From Limnephilus marmoratus (taxonomy: Eukaryota; Arthropoda; Insecta; Trichoptera; Limnephilidae): DNA of 64,000 nt. A program made the position numbers and the translations under genes. Positions 11,019 to 20,771 of this stretch are shown in pieces (the stretch's first letter is position 1; the number at the start of each line of letters is the position of its first letter). The DNA lies in assembly GCA_917880885.1 (NCBI GenBank), contig OU862913.1:27909286-27973285 (forward strand), read 5' to 3'. Under the pieces are notes generated by a model. It was given only the letters and a program-made list of their open reading frames with translations. It searched no databases and had not been told where the DNA came from.

Positions 11019-14000
11019 TCCCCTTTCCCTAGGTCAGGTCAACCTTCAGCGATCCCGGATGGCCACACTGGAAGTTCTGAAGGTCATGTCTGACCTCAAT
11101 ATTGACATCTTGCTTATTCAGGAGCAGTACACCTGGGAAGGTAAGACCCCCATTAATTTTCCGGGTGCGGTACTCGAAGTTGGCCGCTCACCGGGGGCGG
11201 GAGTCCTGGTCAATACGTCATTGATCAGTCCCCTCCTTCTGGCAGGTCTTTCTGATGAGTACCAAACCTGTGTATGTATTAGATTTGGCGATACTGAGAT
11301 CTTTTTGATCTCAGTTTATTTTAAATTTGGGAACCCGGTAGGACCCCACATCCTGAGTCTGACGCGCGCGCTCAACGCGCTTAAAGTCCGTAATATAATT
11401 ATCGGAGGTGACTTTAATGCACGCTCACCATTATGGTTCGACACTAGTGATTGTAGAACGGAGCGATCAGACGCCGTTGAGGACCTGATTGCTGCGCAGG
11501 GTCTTAGTATCATTAACGAACAGAGTTCATTTTGTACTTTCTCGAACATACATGGTGAGAGCAACATTGATCTAACTCTCTGCTCTGGATCTGTTGCGAC
11601 CAGGATTTCAAAGTGGGTAGTCCATGAGTGCGCAATAAATTCGGATCATAGATTGATTACTTATACGGTGGGTGTTAGGAAAACAGAAGCTCCAAAATCC
11701 TCCTGGAACTTCAACACCTCTAGTGCGAATTGGGATCACTTTGGGGAATCGCTACGAGATACGTTAAGGGATTTTCACCACGTAGCTGCTACTGATCCGG
11801 ATAATTTGGGGAATTTTTTCAATAGGGCGGTTGTATCTGCTGCCAACTCGTCTTTGGGAAGATCAAACCCGAAGACGAGTATTAGAACGCCGTGGTGGTC
11901 ACCTGAGCTGACTTCGCTCAAGGGGGCCTTCAAGAGGGCCTACAGGGCGCTTGGGTTGTCTAGGAGTGGCAGCTGTACGGAGGAGGAGACAGCTGCGCTT
12001 CAGGTGAGCTTGAGGTCCGCCAGGTCGGCCTTCAAACGGGCCGTTCTTCGAGCGAAACGAGCTGCTTGGCATAATTGGGTCAAAGATGTGGGTAACGCCA
12101 ACCCGTGGGAAATCCACAGCGCTATTGAAAAATCCGGGAAAGGATCTGACCGGTATTTGTCTACAGTAATTGGGAAATCAGATGGGAGGAACGCTGAGAC
12201 TGTGGACGTGGCCTCCACTCTCAAGACACTTCTGGGCGAGTTAGTTCCTTTAGAATCAGTAATTGGGGAGAATGACCACCACAAACAGATTAGAAATCTG
12301 TCACGGCTACCACCTAGGGACCTTGCCCAAGAGGATAACTTCATTAGAGTCACTAAAGCGGAAATTGATGTTATAATAAAGGAATTGGGTCCTAAGAAGG
12401 CACCAGGGAATGATAGGCTCAATGGCGTGATTGCGAAGCAAGTCTGGGTCCATGCCAAGGAAGAGCTCTTCCAGGTGATGGACACGTGCCTGAGGAGAGG
12501 AGTCTTCCCCTCCGAGTGGAAGCGTGGCGTGCTCTGGATCATACCAAAGGGGAACGGAAAACCACTGACCGACATTAAGGCGTATCGGCCAATTACCCTC
12601 CTCCCTGTACTTGGAAAAATCTTGGAGAAACTGCAACGAGAGCGACTTCGGCAAACCCTGTCACCGGCCAGTGACCTGCAGTTCGGCTTCGTCCCCGGTA
12701 GATCTACGGTGCATGCCCTGTCGTATGTGCTTGATTGGGTGAAGGCTTGTCCTAAGAGGTATGTAGTAGCGATCTTCCTCGACATAACTGGTGCCTTCGA
12801 TCACGCGTGGCGGGCAATGATGCGTACAAAGGTGAAAACCAGGCAGTGCTCCAAACTTCTGTTCCAGTCAATCGACGACTACCTTTCTGATCGCACGGTC
12901 ACGATCAGCTTTGGAGATTTTTTGATCGAGAGGGAAGCTGACATTGGATGCCCGCAGGGCTCCATTCTCGGACCTGACCTGTGGAACATCAACTTTGAGG
13001 ACTCCTCCAGGTTACCCTTGCCTGAAGGATGCATCTCTGTCGACTACGCTGATGACAAGACGTATTTGGTCGCTGGGGACAGTAGAAAGGAAGTTGAGAG
13101 CAAAGGCAGTGAAGGTTTGAACATGTTCCTCGATTGAGGTAAGAGAAACAAGATGACTTTCGCTCCCCACAAGACCCAGGGCCTCCTGATGAAGGGCTTT
13201 CTCAGTAGAGAAAGAAATCCCGTCATCAAAATGGGGGACTCTAGTGTCAAATTTCGTGAAACGGTGAAATACTTAGGCGTCACACTAGATCGATCGTCCT
13301 CTTTTCTGGCTCACGTCAAGGATGTATCCGGCAAGGCTCAGGCCCTCTTCTTGAAGCTTAGGAGACTCTCCACAGCTGAGTGGGGTTTGCGTAGCCCAGC
13401 CATGCGCACTCTGTACAGATGCGTATACGTGGCGCAAGTTTCGTATGCTGCGTCTGTCTGGGAGCATCGCTTGGGTAACTCGCTTATACTCTTGGCTCTC
13501 AAGCGGGGCCAACGAACTCCCTTGTTGGCACTATCCGGGGCGTATAGAACCGTGGCTTCGGACGCTTTGCCTGTTTTGGCTGGCATTTTGCCAATCGATC
13601 TGGAAATCAGGGAAGTGCTTACTAAGCAGAGGTTAACCAGAGGAACCCCTGCCACTCACCTAGGAGTCACTCTAACTCAGGGCGGGCCGGGGACTCTCCC
13701 TGGGCTGCTTCGACAAATGAGAGACCTGTCACTCCAAGAGTGGCAGGCCCGGTGGGATAGATCGAATTTGGGAAGATGGACTTTCTCCTTCTTCCCATCA
13801 GTTAAACTCAGAATGGAAGCGGTCTTCCTCAAGTTAGACCACCACATCACTCAATTATTATCTGGCCATGGAGAATTCAGGGGGAGACTTCACACCCTCT
13901 CCCTGTCCCCTCACCCCAATTGTGCCTGTGGGAGCACGAACCAGTCGGCTGAGCATATCCTGTGGCAGTGTGAAATAATGACGGATGCCAGAGGTCAAAT

Positions 14001-14112
14001 GCTAGATGGTTTGGACGTACCCATCAGACCAGTGTGGAACACTGATCTGGTTTCGAATAAGACGAATTTCGAGTGCTTGAAGAAGTTTACTCATGTTTTT
14101 GCATTTTTTTAG
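11005..14112 (+). pseudogene. R1-clade element ORF2 (endonuclease/reverse transcriptase), one stop
   Basis: One frame from ATG 11,005 to the TAG at 14,110-14,112, about 1,035 codons, interrupted only by TGA at 13,135-13,137. Order of domains: APE-like endonuclease (N-terminal LLIQEQ, then GGDFNARSPLWFD, NIDLTL and INSDHRL); reverse transcriptase with KKAPGNDRLNG, YRPITLLPVLGK, FGFVPGRSTVHAL, motif A IFLDITGAFDHAW, motif B GCPQGSILGPDLW and motif C VDYADD; a thumb region after the stop; and a C-terminal CAC-X8-H-X4-C zinc motif. No RNase H domain. It would nick the target and copy the RNA onto it. With a single nonsense change this copy is young but probably inactive as it stands, unless the stop is a sequencing error. 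Confidence 0.92.
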
Positions 14113-14341
14113 TTTGTTTATTTTGATTTCCATGTTCTTTTCAGTTCCTGATAACAACTAGAACAGAACTCCGTTGTTTGTTATGTCTTGTCCACTTCCC
14201 CATTAAAGGGGTTGGACTTTGGGCCTTGTCCCTATCATATTTCTAGAGTCGTTTATTAAAAAAAATTAGATTCTTGCGAGAACTCCGAAGGGGCGACCAT
14301 AAGTCGCCTATACCGGGGTGGGACAGTGGTGGGTACTTCAA

Positions 14342-14525
14342 TGGTCATCCGCCTCCAAGACCTAGACAAACCTCACCCCATGAACCTGGACACCCCTGCT
14401 AAATCTAGCGAACCACCCCTGCAAACCTAGCGAACCACCCCTGCAAACCTAGCGAACCACTTGGGGTGACCAATGGCAAAGGTGTTGGCTATCCAATAAA
14501 GGTTCCCGGGGCGGCGGTACCCACT
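14342..14525 (-). repeat. Family C copy, right part
   Basis: Continuation of the copy at 8,360-8,535: 'aagacctagacaaacctcac', then a tandemly repeated 'ctgcaaacctagcgaaccac' (three times), then 'ggttcccggggcggcggtac'. The small tripled unit is peculiar to this copy. Confidence 0.65.
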
Positions 14526-14852
14526 CCCACTTCCCAAATGAAATAAAGAAAATGAAATGCAATTCCTGTCACAAAAAAGTAGTACCTTGGAGAAAATCGT
14601 TACACCTATTTTTTGTATCCCACCATTATTTAATGTGTAAGAAAGAGCCGCAGCATTATAGCGACAAGGAACATATGTTTATTGCCTTTTTTTGCCGTCA
14701 CGGTACCATTACCGTGAAACGTCACATTAAATATAAAAGCATCTATTATCTGGTAAGACGGTACAATTTACAAAAACATCATTTCGCAAAAAACATTACT
14801 AAGAAAATAGAATCAGCTAGCGCACTGAAATTTTAGAATTTGTTATTGGAAG

Positions 14853-15980
14853 TTAACCCTCGAACCGTCACGTGGGGTCTTTAAAAACCTAGGTTTTACA
14901 GAAATGCTAATTATGTACATTTTAAATGTTCCCACTGATTCCTTACTTAACTTAACTTAACTAAAAGGGACTATACTTGACGTTAACGCCACCGATATTC
15001 AGTCTGCGCATGTGCATTGTGCGACACAGACAGGTGTTTCGGCGTGAGGCTCAAAAAAATACAATTGTATGTTGTTGATTTCTATTTTGTAATAATAATA
15101 AGTCTGTATCGATCTCAAGCATGATTCAAAATTATAAAAAAACTAGCTGACCCGGCCACGCGTTGCTGTGGCTAATAAAACACTTTTTAAAATCCAACCT
15201 TTGTAACCACCACCGTCTTTGAGTTTATCGCGAAGAGATAGACAGATGCTGCGGAGGACTTTAATTTATAATACGTAGAGATGGTGTGAAAGTTTATAAT
15301 AAAATGAATGAAATGCTTAGGGTAACTAACGTATTTAAGTTAATAAGGATTAATACTGTATCCGTCTAAATAACTTTCCAATTATCCCATTGTACGTGAC
15401 CATTTTTTTAGAAGAATGTGTATAGTAAGCTATTCGTAAAAGATAGATATATGCCATCGCGGACTTTTTTGTAGATCTATAAAAGAGGAATAACCCACCA
15501 TTAATTGTTTTGTTATATCCCAAAAGGATTAGGCAGCGTTTTCGATGAAAGCTACCAGGCGGCTGGACTTTTTTCGACACTTCTAACAATTATCGTTATG
15601 TTTCAACCAATTTACACAAATCCTTGACAAATTACATACCTAAACCTTCCTCACGAAACATCTATCGGTAAAAACCGCATGAAAATCCGTTGAGTAGTTT
15701 TCGAGTTTATCGCGAACAGACAGACAGACGGCGCGGGGGACTTTACTTTATAATATGTAGAGACGTTCCTTGTTGATTTTTAAACTTTTATATTAAAAAT
15801 AAATATATAATTTGTAATTATTTATTTTTATTTCAATGCAGCTCCTATCACCTGACTATAATCAGTTAAAACAACACAAAATGTATGCTGTATCAACAAT
15901 TTAATCATTTTTTTTGGGGTCCTTGGCAACCCTGCGCGACACTTTGCGTTAAAAAAAAGGCGCAACAGGTGGAAGGTTAA
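14853..15980. mobile_element. TTAA-flanked element with nested repeat
   Basis: Begins TTAACCCTCGAACC at 14,853 and ends GGTGGAAGGTTAA at 15,980; subterminal GGGGTCT/GGGGTCC blocks occur near both ends. A smaller relative is at 28,216-28,581. TTAA plus CCCT at the start resembles piggyBac termini. No transposase is readable. A separate repeat beginning 'actagctgacccggccac' (15,142-15,770) is nested inside. Confidence 0.5.
15142..15770 (+). repeat. 'CTAGCTGACCCGGC' repeat
   Basis: Starts 'actagctgacccggccac' and ends around 'ctttataatatgtagaga', containing 'catgaaaatccgttgagtag'. Relatives begin at 19,102 and 55,486. A widespread type of insect interspersed repeat, probably the tail of a LINE; class not proven. 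Confidence 0.55.
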
Positions 15981-16215
15981 TCAACCTTGAAATTCGTTCA
16001 TAAATAATAATGTTATATGCAATTTAACATTATTGCAATGTTAGCTATTTCATAAACCTGCTAAAATTGTACCACTCGGCACAAATTTCCAAAAATGTGA
16101 CAAAAGCAACTTACTAAACAAAAAATTCGCATTGATTCAGCAAAATTATTAAGAAAATATTCTTCCTTGTTCAAAAAATGTACACTTTAAAAAAAAAATC
16201 ATACAAGAAATTTAC

Positions 16216-16251
16216 TATATAAGGCAGCATTATAACATTTTGGAAACAGTT
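16216..16251 (+). promoter_or_regulatory. Core promoter of secreted repeat-protein gene
   Basis: TATATAAG at 16,216-16,223, with ACAGTT 32 bases after its start (A of the putative +1 at 16,248). Spacing fits a TATA/Inr promoter. The predicted leader is about 84 bases and the first ATG in it opens the signal-peptide exon. Confidence 0.65.
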
Positions 16252-16331
16252 GAATTGTTTTTTAGTGTTTTTTTTTTACCAATGTTGTTGTAACAATTTT
16301 ATGTAAAAATATAAAAATACATATAGACAAA

Positions 16332-16391
16332 ATGTTGAAAAGTGTTATCAAAAATGCTCAAATAATTTTTATTTTGATATCAACTCTGCAA
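16332..16391 (+). CDS. Exon 1: signal-peptide exon
   Basis: Twenty codons from ATG 16,332 (context ACAAAATG, good for insects) to CAA, followed at 16,392 by GTAAGT. Hydrophobic core IIFILIS. Too short for an ORF search; found by matching the upstream promoter, start context and donor to the open acceptor of exon 2. Confidence 0.68.
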
Positions 16392-19300
16392 GTAAGTTTT
16401 ACTTAAATCTTTAAAAGGGATTTAGTCAAAAAGAATTATAATTTTTTAATTTTATTTATTTAATGTGAGCGACCTCCGTAGTCCAGTGGCTAAGACTCTT
16501 GACTCACATTCCGGAGGTCGCGGGTTCGAACCCGGCATGCGCAAATAAATTTTATTTGATTAATTTGTGTTATTTCACAATTAATTCATTTAAAAATAAT
16601 ATATAGTATATTTGCGGCATGTTCCAGAGTGGAAGATACAATCAGTATCGCCCTGGTGTAAGACCACCATTCAGAATTGAAACGTTGCTTGAAAATGGTT
16701 TTGGGAGCGTTCAAGTATTACATAATGCAATTTTTGAAGATTTTTGACCCCCCCTCCCCCCCATGTAACGCGCCGTAACATTTTCCTGTTCAACCCCCCC
16801 CCCCCCTAAGCGTTACATAACACCCAAGTAACAACTTTTGCCTGAAAGTCACAATTAAGTTGCGCAACGTACTGAAATGTCGCTTAAATACCCTTTTTCT
16901 TGATTTTATCGCGTTTGCGGTAATAAATAAAACAAGAGTTTTCTAACTCGCGATACATTATATACATTTTATTTATTCATATTGTCATTTATGAAAAAAA
17001 TTGAGAATTTTATTAATTTTATCGGCCTTGTATTCCTTCCAGATCTCCACAATTTAACACTGTCTTACCTAGAATAAACCTACATGGTTTTACAACACAT
17101 ACTTTCTTTTACATTAGCTGTAGTGAGGAGGCCCTAAGGAAAGTAATTTCCCTAAGTTATCACCTGTGGAGCAACACTTTACTCCACTATGATTCACAAG
17201 CTGACTCATAGAGGAGTTCCCGTCCATTCCCGTTCCACGTCCCGAATGCAGTTATACAAGTTCTCAAAGGGAAGATTTAAAAATCGACAGTTTGATTCAC
17301 AGAAGATAAAAACCATTTTCATGTCTAGACTGCAACTATTCGTGTCGTCTAAAAAGATATCTAAGAAGTCACTTGCTGACTCACAGTGTAGAAAAACCGT
17401 TTTCATGTTCCGACTGCAACCATTCATGTACTACGAAGAGAAATCTAAAAATTACCCATGTTTACCCACAGTGGAGAAAAACATTTTTCGTGTCCCGACT
17501 GCAATTATTCATGTTATACAAAGGAACTTCTTAGAAATCATTTGCTGACTCACAGTGCTACAAAACCACTTACATATTTCTACTGCAACTATTCATGTTC
17601 TACAAAGAGGCACGAAAAATCACATGTTTACCTTCAGCAGACAAAACTATTTTTTTTGTCCCAGCGTGGTTTTTCAAGTTCTCGAAAGGGAGATTAAAAA
17701 ATCCACACAACGATTCAAAGTGAAGAAAACCTTTTTCATGTTCTGAGTGTAACTATGCATGTCCTACGAAACCTAGCTTTAGGTAATATTATTATATTTT
17801 AGCAGTAAACTAACCTGTGTGTAATAACTAAAAAGCGTTGTTCTTACTAAAAACTCTCGTATAACATCATTCATATGTTGCATAAATTTTTAATATTTTT
17901 AATTTTTCTTTTGCTGTCTTCCAAATTTGGTTGGCATTTTTTGGTTGCGCTGCGCTGGCAAGTCAGCATGAGAGCCTTTATAGGCCAATAACAGCTGATG
18001 ATATAAATCTCCCGGTTTGGAGGACATTATAATTGCTAAAAACTCACATTAACAACACTGACTACAGCAAATTGGCTTTATGCGTATTTCGTGTTTAAAA
18101 CACAAACGAATACTGACAACGAAAATAAAATGAAAATGACGCACAATACAGTCGAGGAATTCCCCGTACAACATAAACTAAAAGGCTTGCCAACTTGGAA
18201 GATTTCAATTCCTTAGTTTTTTATTTAAATAAAGAAAAACATGTTACGTAACGCGTCCTTCGAACCCCCCCCCCCCCCCCCCCCGTAACGCGCCGTAACG
18301 TTTCACCAGACCCCCCCTCCCCCCCCAAGTGCGTTACGTAATACTTGAATGGCCCCTTTAGCCGTGTTTAGTGACCAGATCTGAATAGCCAGGTACTTCC
18401 CAACCTTCCTCTTTCCCACCTCCTTCCCCTCCCCGCTACCTTCAGCCTCACAACATACCCCAATTGAGGATGCCATAGTCTCACTGGCTCCAGACGGGAG
18501 CAGTTGAGATTCTTGTGCGGTATTCACTGTAAAAAAAAAAAAAAAAGAATACCAGTGAGCCTATGGCATCCCCAATTAGTGTATGTTGTGACGCTTAAGG
18601 GATGGAAGGAGATGGGAAAGAGGAAGGTCGGGAAGTGCCTGGCTATTGTACCCGGGAGCTTTATTTGATAATCAACACCTATGCCATAGGTTACCCCAAG
18701 TGATTCGCTTCGTTTGGTGACTTAGCAGAGATGCCCGATCCCCCTCTGCCCCACGTTTCCCTCCCGCGTTCCTCTACCACCTTCCCTGCCTTCCCCTTCC
18801 CTCGTCCCCCCTCTCGCAAAACTCTTTTCTTTCCTTTCTCCCCTCTTGGATTCCTCTTTCCGTCCCTCTTTCCTTCCTGTGCTAAATTACATGAAATATG
18901 CACATTTTTTCAAACAACTCGCACGCCACCTATTGTAAAACTTTTATGCAAGTTTCATAACATCAGAGCTCACCATTATATATAGAAACCTTCGCGGACA
19001 TGCGTACAACAAATTACCAAAGTTTCATCACAATTGGTTGAATGGTTTAGGAACACATAAGGAACAAACAAAGAAACATTAATTTTTATATATTACTAGG
19101 TGACCCGACGAATGTTGTTCTGCCATATAAATTATTTCTAGTGAATATTTTGGTTGTTAAATAAAAAATAACAAATGTATTATAAGTGTGTGGGGATGGG
19201 ATCTATGACAGAAAGAGGAATGGAGCGCTGTAGACGATGACCGCCGATAAAAACAAAAAAACACCAACTAAAGTAGGAAAATGAAATAAAGATAATCAAT

Positions 19301-20521
19301 ATGAATTTCGAAGAGCAATTGAGTGTACGATATTTTTTGTCAGTCCGTCTTTAGCCAACACAAATAAGCTCGATGGTTTGCCCACGCGAGAACATGATGC
19401 CGAATTAAATATCAAAATGACGCGACGCTTCTCGTGAATGTCTTGCGCATGTGTGGATGAAAATAAAAAAAAATTGTCAAAAATAAAGTTTTTTTTTCTG
19501 GACAGGAGGGACACCATAATCACCTAACGGTATGAAACATACTTTAAAACCTATTCTCATACCCACCAAATACATAAAAAATTTCATAAAAATCGGTCAA
19601 GCCGTTTCGGAGGAGTGCGACCATTAACACCATGACACGAGATTTTCATATATAAGATTTCATCATACCAGTTAATTAATTTGTTTTTTTTTGTTTCAGT
19701 GTGTTCATTCAGCATGCTTGACAAGTCCCCAGTCTTCTTGTGCCTGTCTGCCCTTCAGTCGGTCTGTAACATCTTCTGGTGTAAATAATCCTTGGAATTT
19801 ACACCAGTCAGAACCTTTGTTGCACAGACCATTGGTTTCTTCATGTCACAATCAACCGGAACATGTCCACATGCAAGCAGAGACGAGTTATAAACACCCT
19901 GAAGCATGTTATAAGCAAGAGGAAGCACCACAAGCATGTCAACAGCAACCGGAGGAACCCAAACCATGTCATAATCAACCAGAAGGATGTCATAAAGTGC
20001 CTGAACCACGTCATAATCATCCAGAAGCGTGTCATAAAGTGCCTGAACCGTATCATAATCAACCAGAAGGATGTCAAAAACTGCCTGAACCATGTAATAA
20101 TCAACCAGAAGGATGTCAAAAAGTGCCTGAATCATGCCATAATCAACCAGAAGGATGTCAAAAAGTGCCTGAACCATGTAATAATCAACCAGAAGGATGT
20201 CATAAATTATCTGAACCTTGTAATAATCAACCAGAAGGATGTCAAAAAGAGCCTGAACCATGTTATAAGCAGCCGGAATTTTCTCATATGTTACCAGAAA
20301 TTAATCAACCAGCCTTTGTTCATAAGCTTCCGGAAGAAATTCGTGAGGTTATGAGGGTTCCGGAATTCAACTACATGCAGGGAATCCCTCCGTTGACAGA
20401 AAGGGACCGCGAGATCCTCGATAGCATCGGGAAGATAAAACCTAAGAACTGCGAACAATTGGCTCCTTGGAATTTCCCAATCCCACCGAGACCAGAGAAA
20501 GGCTGTAGATGTCAGAAATAA
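16332..20521 (+). CDS. Predicted secreted Cys/Pro-rich 14-residue-repeat protein (two exons)
   Basis: Joined exons 16,332-16,391 and 19,700-20,521 encode 293 residues. Exon 1 ends exactly on a codon at a GTAAGT donor; exon 2 starts after a T-rich tract and TTTCAG, also on a codon, so the join is in phase. The N-terminus MLKSVIKNAQIIFILISTLQ plus the first residues of exon 2 (CVHSA) forms a classical signal peptide with likely cleavage after the Ser-Ala. The middle is about eleven imperfect 14-residue repeats of the type NQPEGCxKxPEPCx; each has two Cys. The C-terminus is non-repetitive (PPLTERDREILDSIGKI) and ends CRCQK. I do not recognise a family. A structural, salivary or reproductive extracellular role is possible but is guesswork. 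Splicing is inferred. Confidence 0.7.
16469..16702 (+). repeat. Family D SINE, tRNA-headed 5' part
   Basis: The first 75 bases (16,469-16,543) resemble a tRNA, with A-box TAGTCCAGTGG and B-box GGTTCGAACCC, but the acceptor arms do not pair well, so it is a SINE head, not a tRNA gene. Then an AT-rich segment, the reverse of the CAGGGCGATACTGA core (16,645-16,664), and 'cagaattgaaacgttgcttg'. The copy continues after the inserted transposon at 18,357 and ends in poly(A) near 18,546. A second tRNA-like head of the same type is at 33,173-33,243 (minus). Confidence 0.75.
17189..17780 (+). pseudogene. C2H2 zinc-finger array, frameshifted
   Basis: At least three fingers are readable across two frames: PFSCLDCNYSC...HLLTH from 17,313, PFSCSDCNHSC next in the same frame, then after a shift near 17,450 FSCPDCNYSCYTKELLRNH and a degenerate YFYCNYSC...H. 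Each follows CX2CX12HX3H with TGEKP-like linkers reduced to THSVEK/THSGEK. Upstream sequence contains further decayed finger remnants. The frames are broken repeatedly and no start or domain other than the fingers remains. It lies entirely within the inverted-ended transposon at 16,703-18,356, so it was probably carried by it. Confidence 0.7.
18236..18330 (+). repeat. Poly-C runs of transposon subterminal region
   Basis: C runs up to about 18 bases flank GTAACGCGCCGTAAC. A matching pair of C runs is at 16,745-16,806. Length is likely variable and may be misassembled. Confidence 0.7.
18357..18546 (+). repeat. Family D SINE, 3' part with poly(A)
   Basis: Continues the copy begun at 16,469: 'gtgaccagatctgaat', pyrimidine-rich body, 'cataccccaattgaggatgc', 'gcggtattcactgt' and a 16-base A run. 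Directly beyond, 18,549-18,660 is another piece of the same body in the opposite direction. Confidence 0.7.
18549..18740 (-). repeat. Inverted family D piece followed by family C piece
   Basis: Starts 'gaataccagtgagcctatggc' type sequence, the reverse of the family D body, then at about 18,655-18,740 switches to family C ('ttgataatcaacacctatgcc'). Confidence 0.5.
18870..19090 (+). repeat. Family E repeat unit
   Basis: Contains 'cagagctcaccattatata', 'gaaaccttcgcgg' and 'aagtttcatcacaattggtt', the unit that is tandemly repeated at 33,965-34,855 and occurs singly at 56,880-57,010. Preceded by a polypyrimidine stretch. Confidence 0.6.
19102..19660 (+). repeat. 'CTAGGTGACCCGACG' repeat
   Basis: Begins 'ctaggtgacccgacgaatg' and ends 'gagattttcatatataaga', with 'aaaatcggtcaagccgtttc' before the end. 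Same broad class as 15,142-15,770 and 55,486-55,810; probably a LINE tail. Confidence 0.5.
19700..20521 (+). CDS. Exon 2: Cys/Pro/Glu repeat exon
   Basis: 273 codons after the acceptor ending TTTCAG at 19,699. The 42-bp coding repeat (about 19,960-20,270) keeps every frame open, which is why long open frames also appear on both strands here; the plus frame chosen is the one joined in phase to the signal-peptide exon and ending with a distinct non-repeat C-terminus. TAA at 20,519-20,521. Confidence 0.75.
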   Translation, partial: CVHSACLTSPQSSCACLPFSRSVTSSGVNNPWNLHQSEPLLHRPLVSSCHNQPEHVHMQAETSYKHPEACYKQEEAPQACQQQPEEPKPCHNQPEGCHKVPEPRHNHPEACHKVPEPYHNQPEGCQKLPEPCNNQPEGCQKVPESCHNQPEGCQKVPEPCNNQPEGCHKLSEPCNNQPEGCQKEPEPCYKQPEFSHMLPEINQPAFVHKLPEEIREVMRVPEFNYMQGIPPLTERDREILDSIGKIKPKNCEQLAPWNFPIPPRPEKGCRCQK

Positions 20522-20747
20522 AATGAATAAGTTTCCATTTGCCTCTTCCGTCCTTCTGTCCAACTCTGGTCACTGCTTCCGCTTGCCCACACCCACACTC
20601 AGTGTCCTGTCATCTGCTATTCTTTCTACAGACGTGACAAGCCTTTGAGACCTACAGAATCTTATGATGGTATAATGATTAGAATCGCTGCTAATGATTA
20701 TATGAATCATCTGTTATAATTATAGGTTATGCTGTGTATGAAGTTAT

Positions 20748-20753
20748 AATAAA
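20748..20753 (+). terminator. Poly(A) signal of secreted-protein gene
   Basis: AATAAA at 20,748-20,753, about 230 bases after the stop; another AATAAA overlaps the stop codon itself (AAATAAAATG). The upstream sequence has no other repeat. Confidence 0.55.
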
Positions 20754-20771
20754 ATGGCTGAACTTAGGTAT

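Larger units (their letters stand above)
8536..14341 (+). mobile_element. R1-clade non-LTR retrotransposon, near full length
   Basis: A 5.8-kb LINE bounded by an exact 13-bp duplication, TGGTCATCCGCCT (8,523-8,535 and 14,342-14,354). It has about 1 kb of 5' untranslated sequence including a C-rich tract, ORF1 with three zinc-knuckle-like motifs, and ORF2 with an APE-type endonuclease, reverse transcriptase and a C-terminal CCHC motif but no RNase H, the layout of the R1 clade. The 3' end lacks poly(A). The long target duplication and absence of poly(A) fit R1-type insertion. A single stop interrupts ORF2. It sits in a family C repeat. Confidence 0.9.
16703..18356 (+). mobile_element. DNA transposon with long C-rich inverted ends and zinc-finger pseudogene
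   Basis: The left end GGGAGCGTTCAAGTATTAC (16,703) is the inverse of the right end, which reads GGGGCCATTCAAGTATTAC inward from 18,356. Behind each lie C- or G-runs and the block GTAACGCGCCGTAAC, giving inverted ends of about 100 bp. The insert divides a family D SINE; the uninterrupted SINE is at 32,145-32,430 (minus). A short TTTT/TTTA duplication is possible. The interior holds degenerate C2H2 fingers; no transposase is recognised. Confidence 0.75.
16392..19699 (+). other. Intron of the secreted-protein gene
   Basis: GTAAGT at the left and TTTTTTTTTGTTTCAG at the right. It holds a SINE split by a DNA transposon, a second, inverted SINE piece, a family C piece, and two further interspersed repeats; no exon for another gene was found. 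Confidence 0.6.

Noticed and set aside
12000..12785. 261-codon minus frame
   Set aside because: Exact antisense of the reverse transcriptase region; translation has no family features.
16469..16543. tRNA gene
   Set aside because: A- and B-boxes are present but the acceptor arms do not pair and the sequence continues into a SINE body with a core and poly(A).
19755..20261. 168-codon minus-strand open frame
   Set aside because: Antisense of the 42-bp coding repeat; the period is a multiple of three, so several frames are open. No splice or promoter logic supports it.
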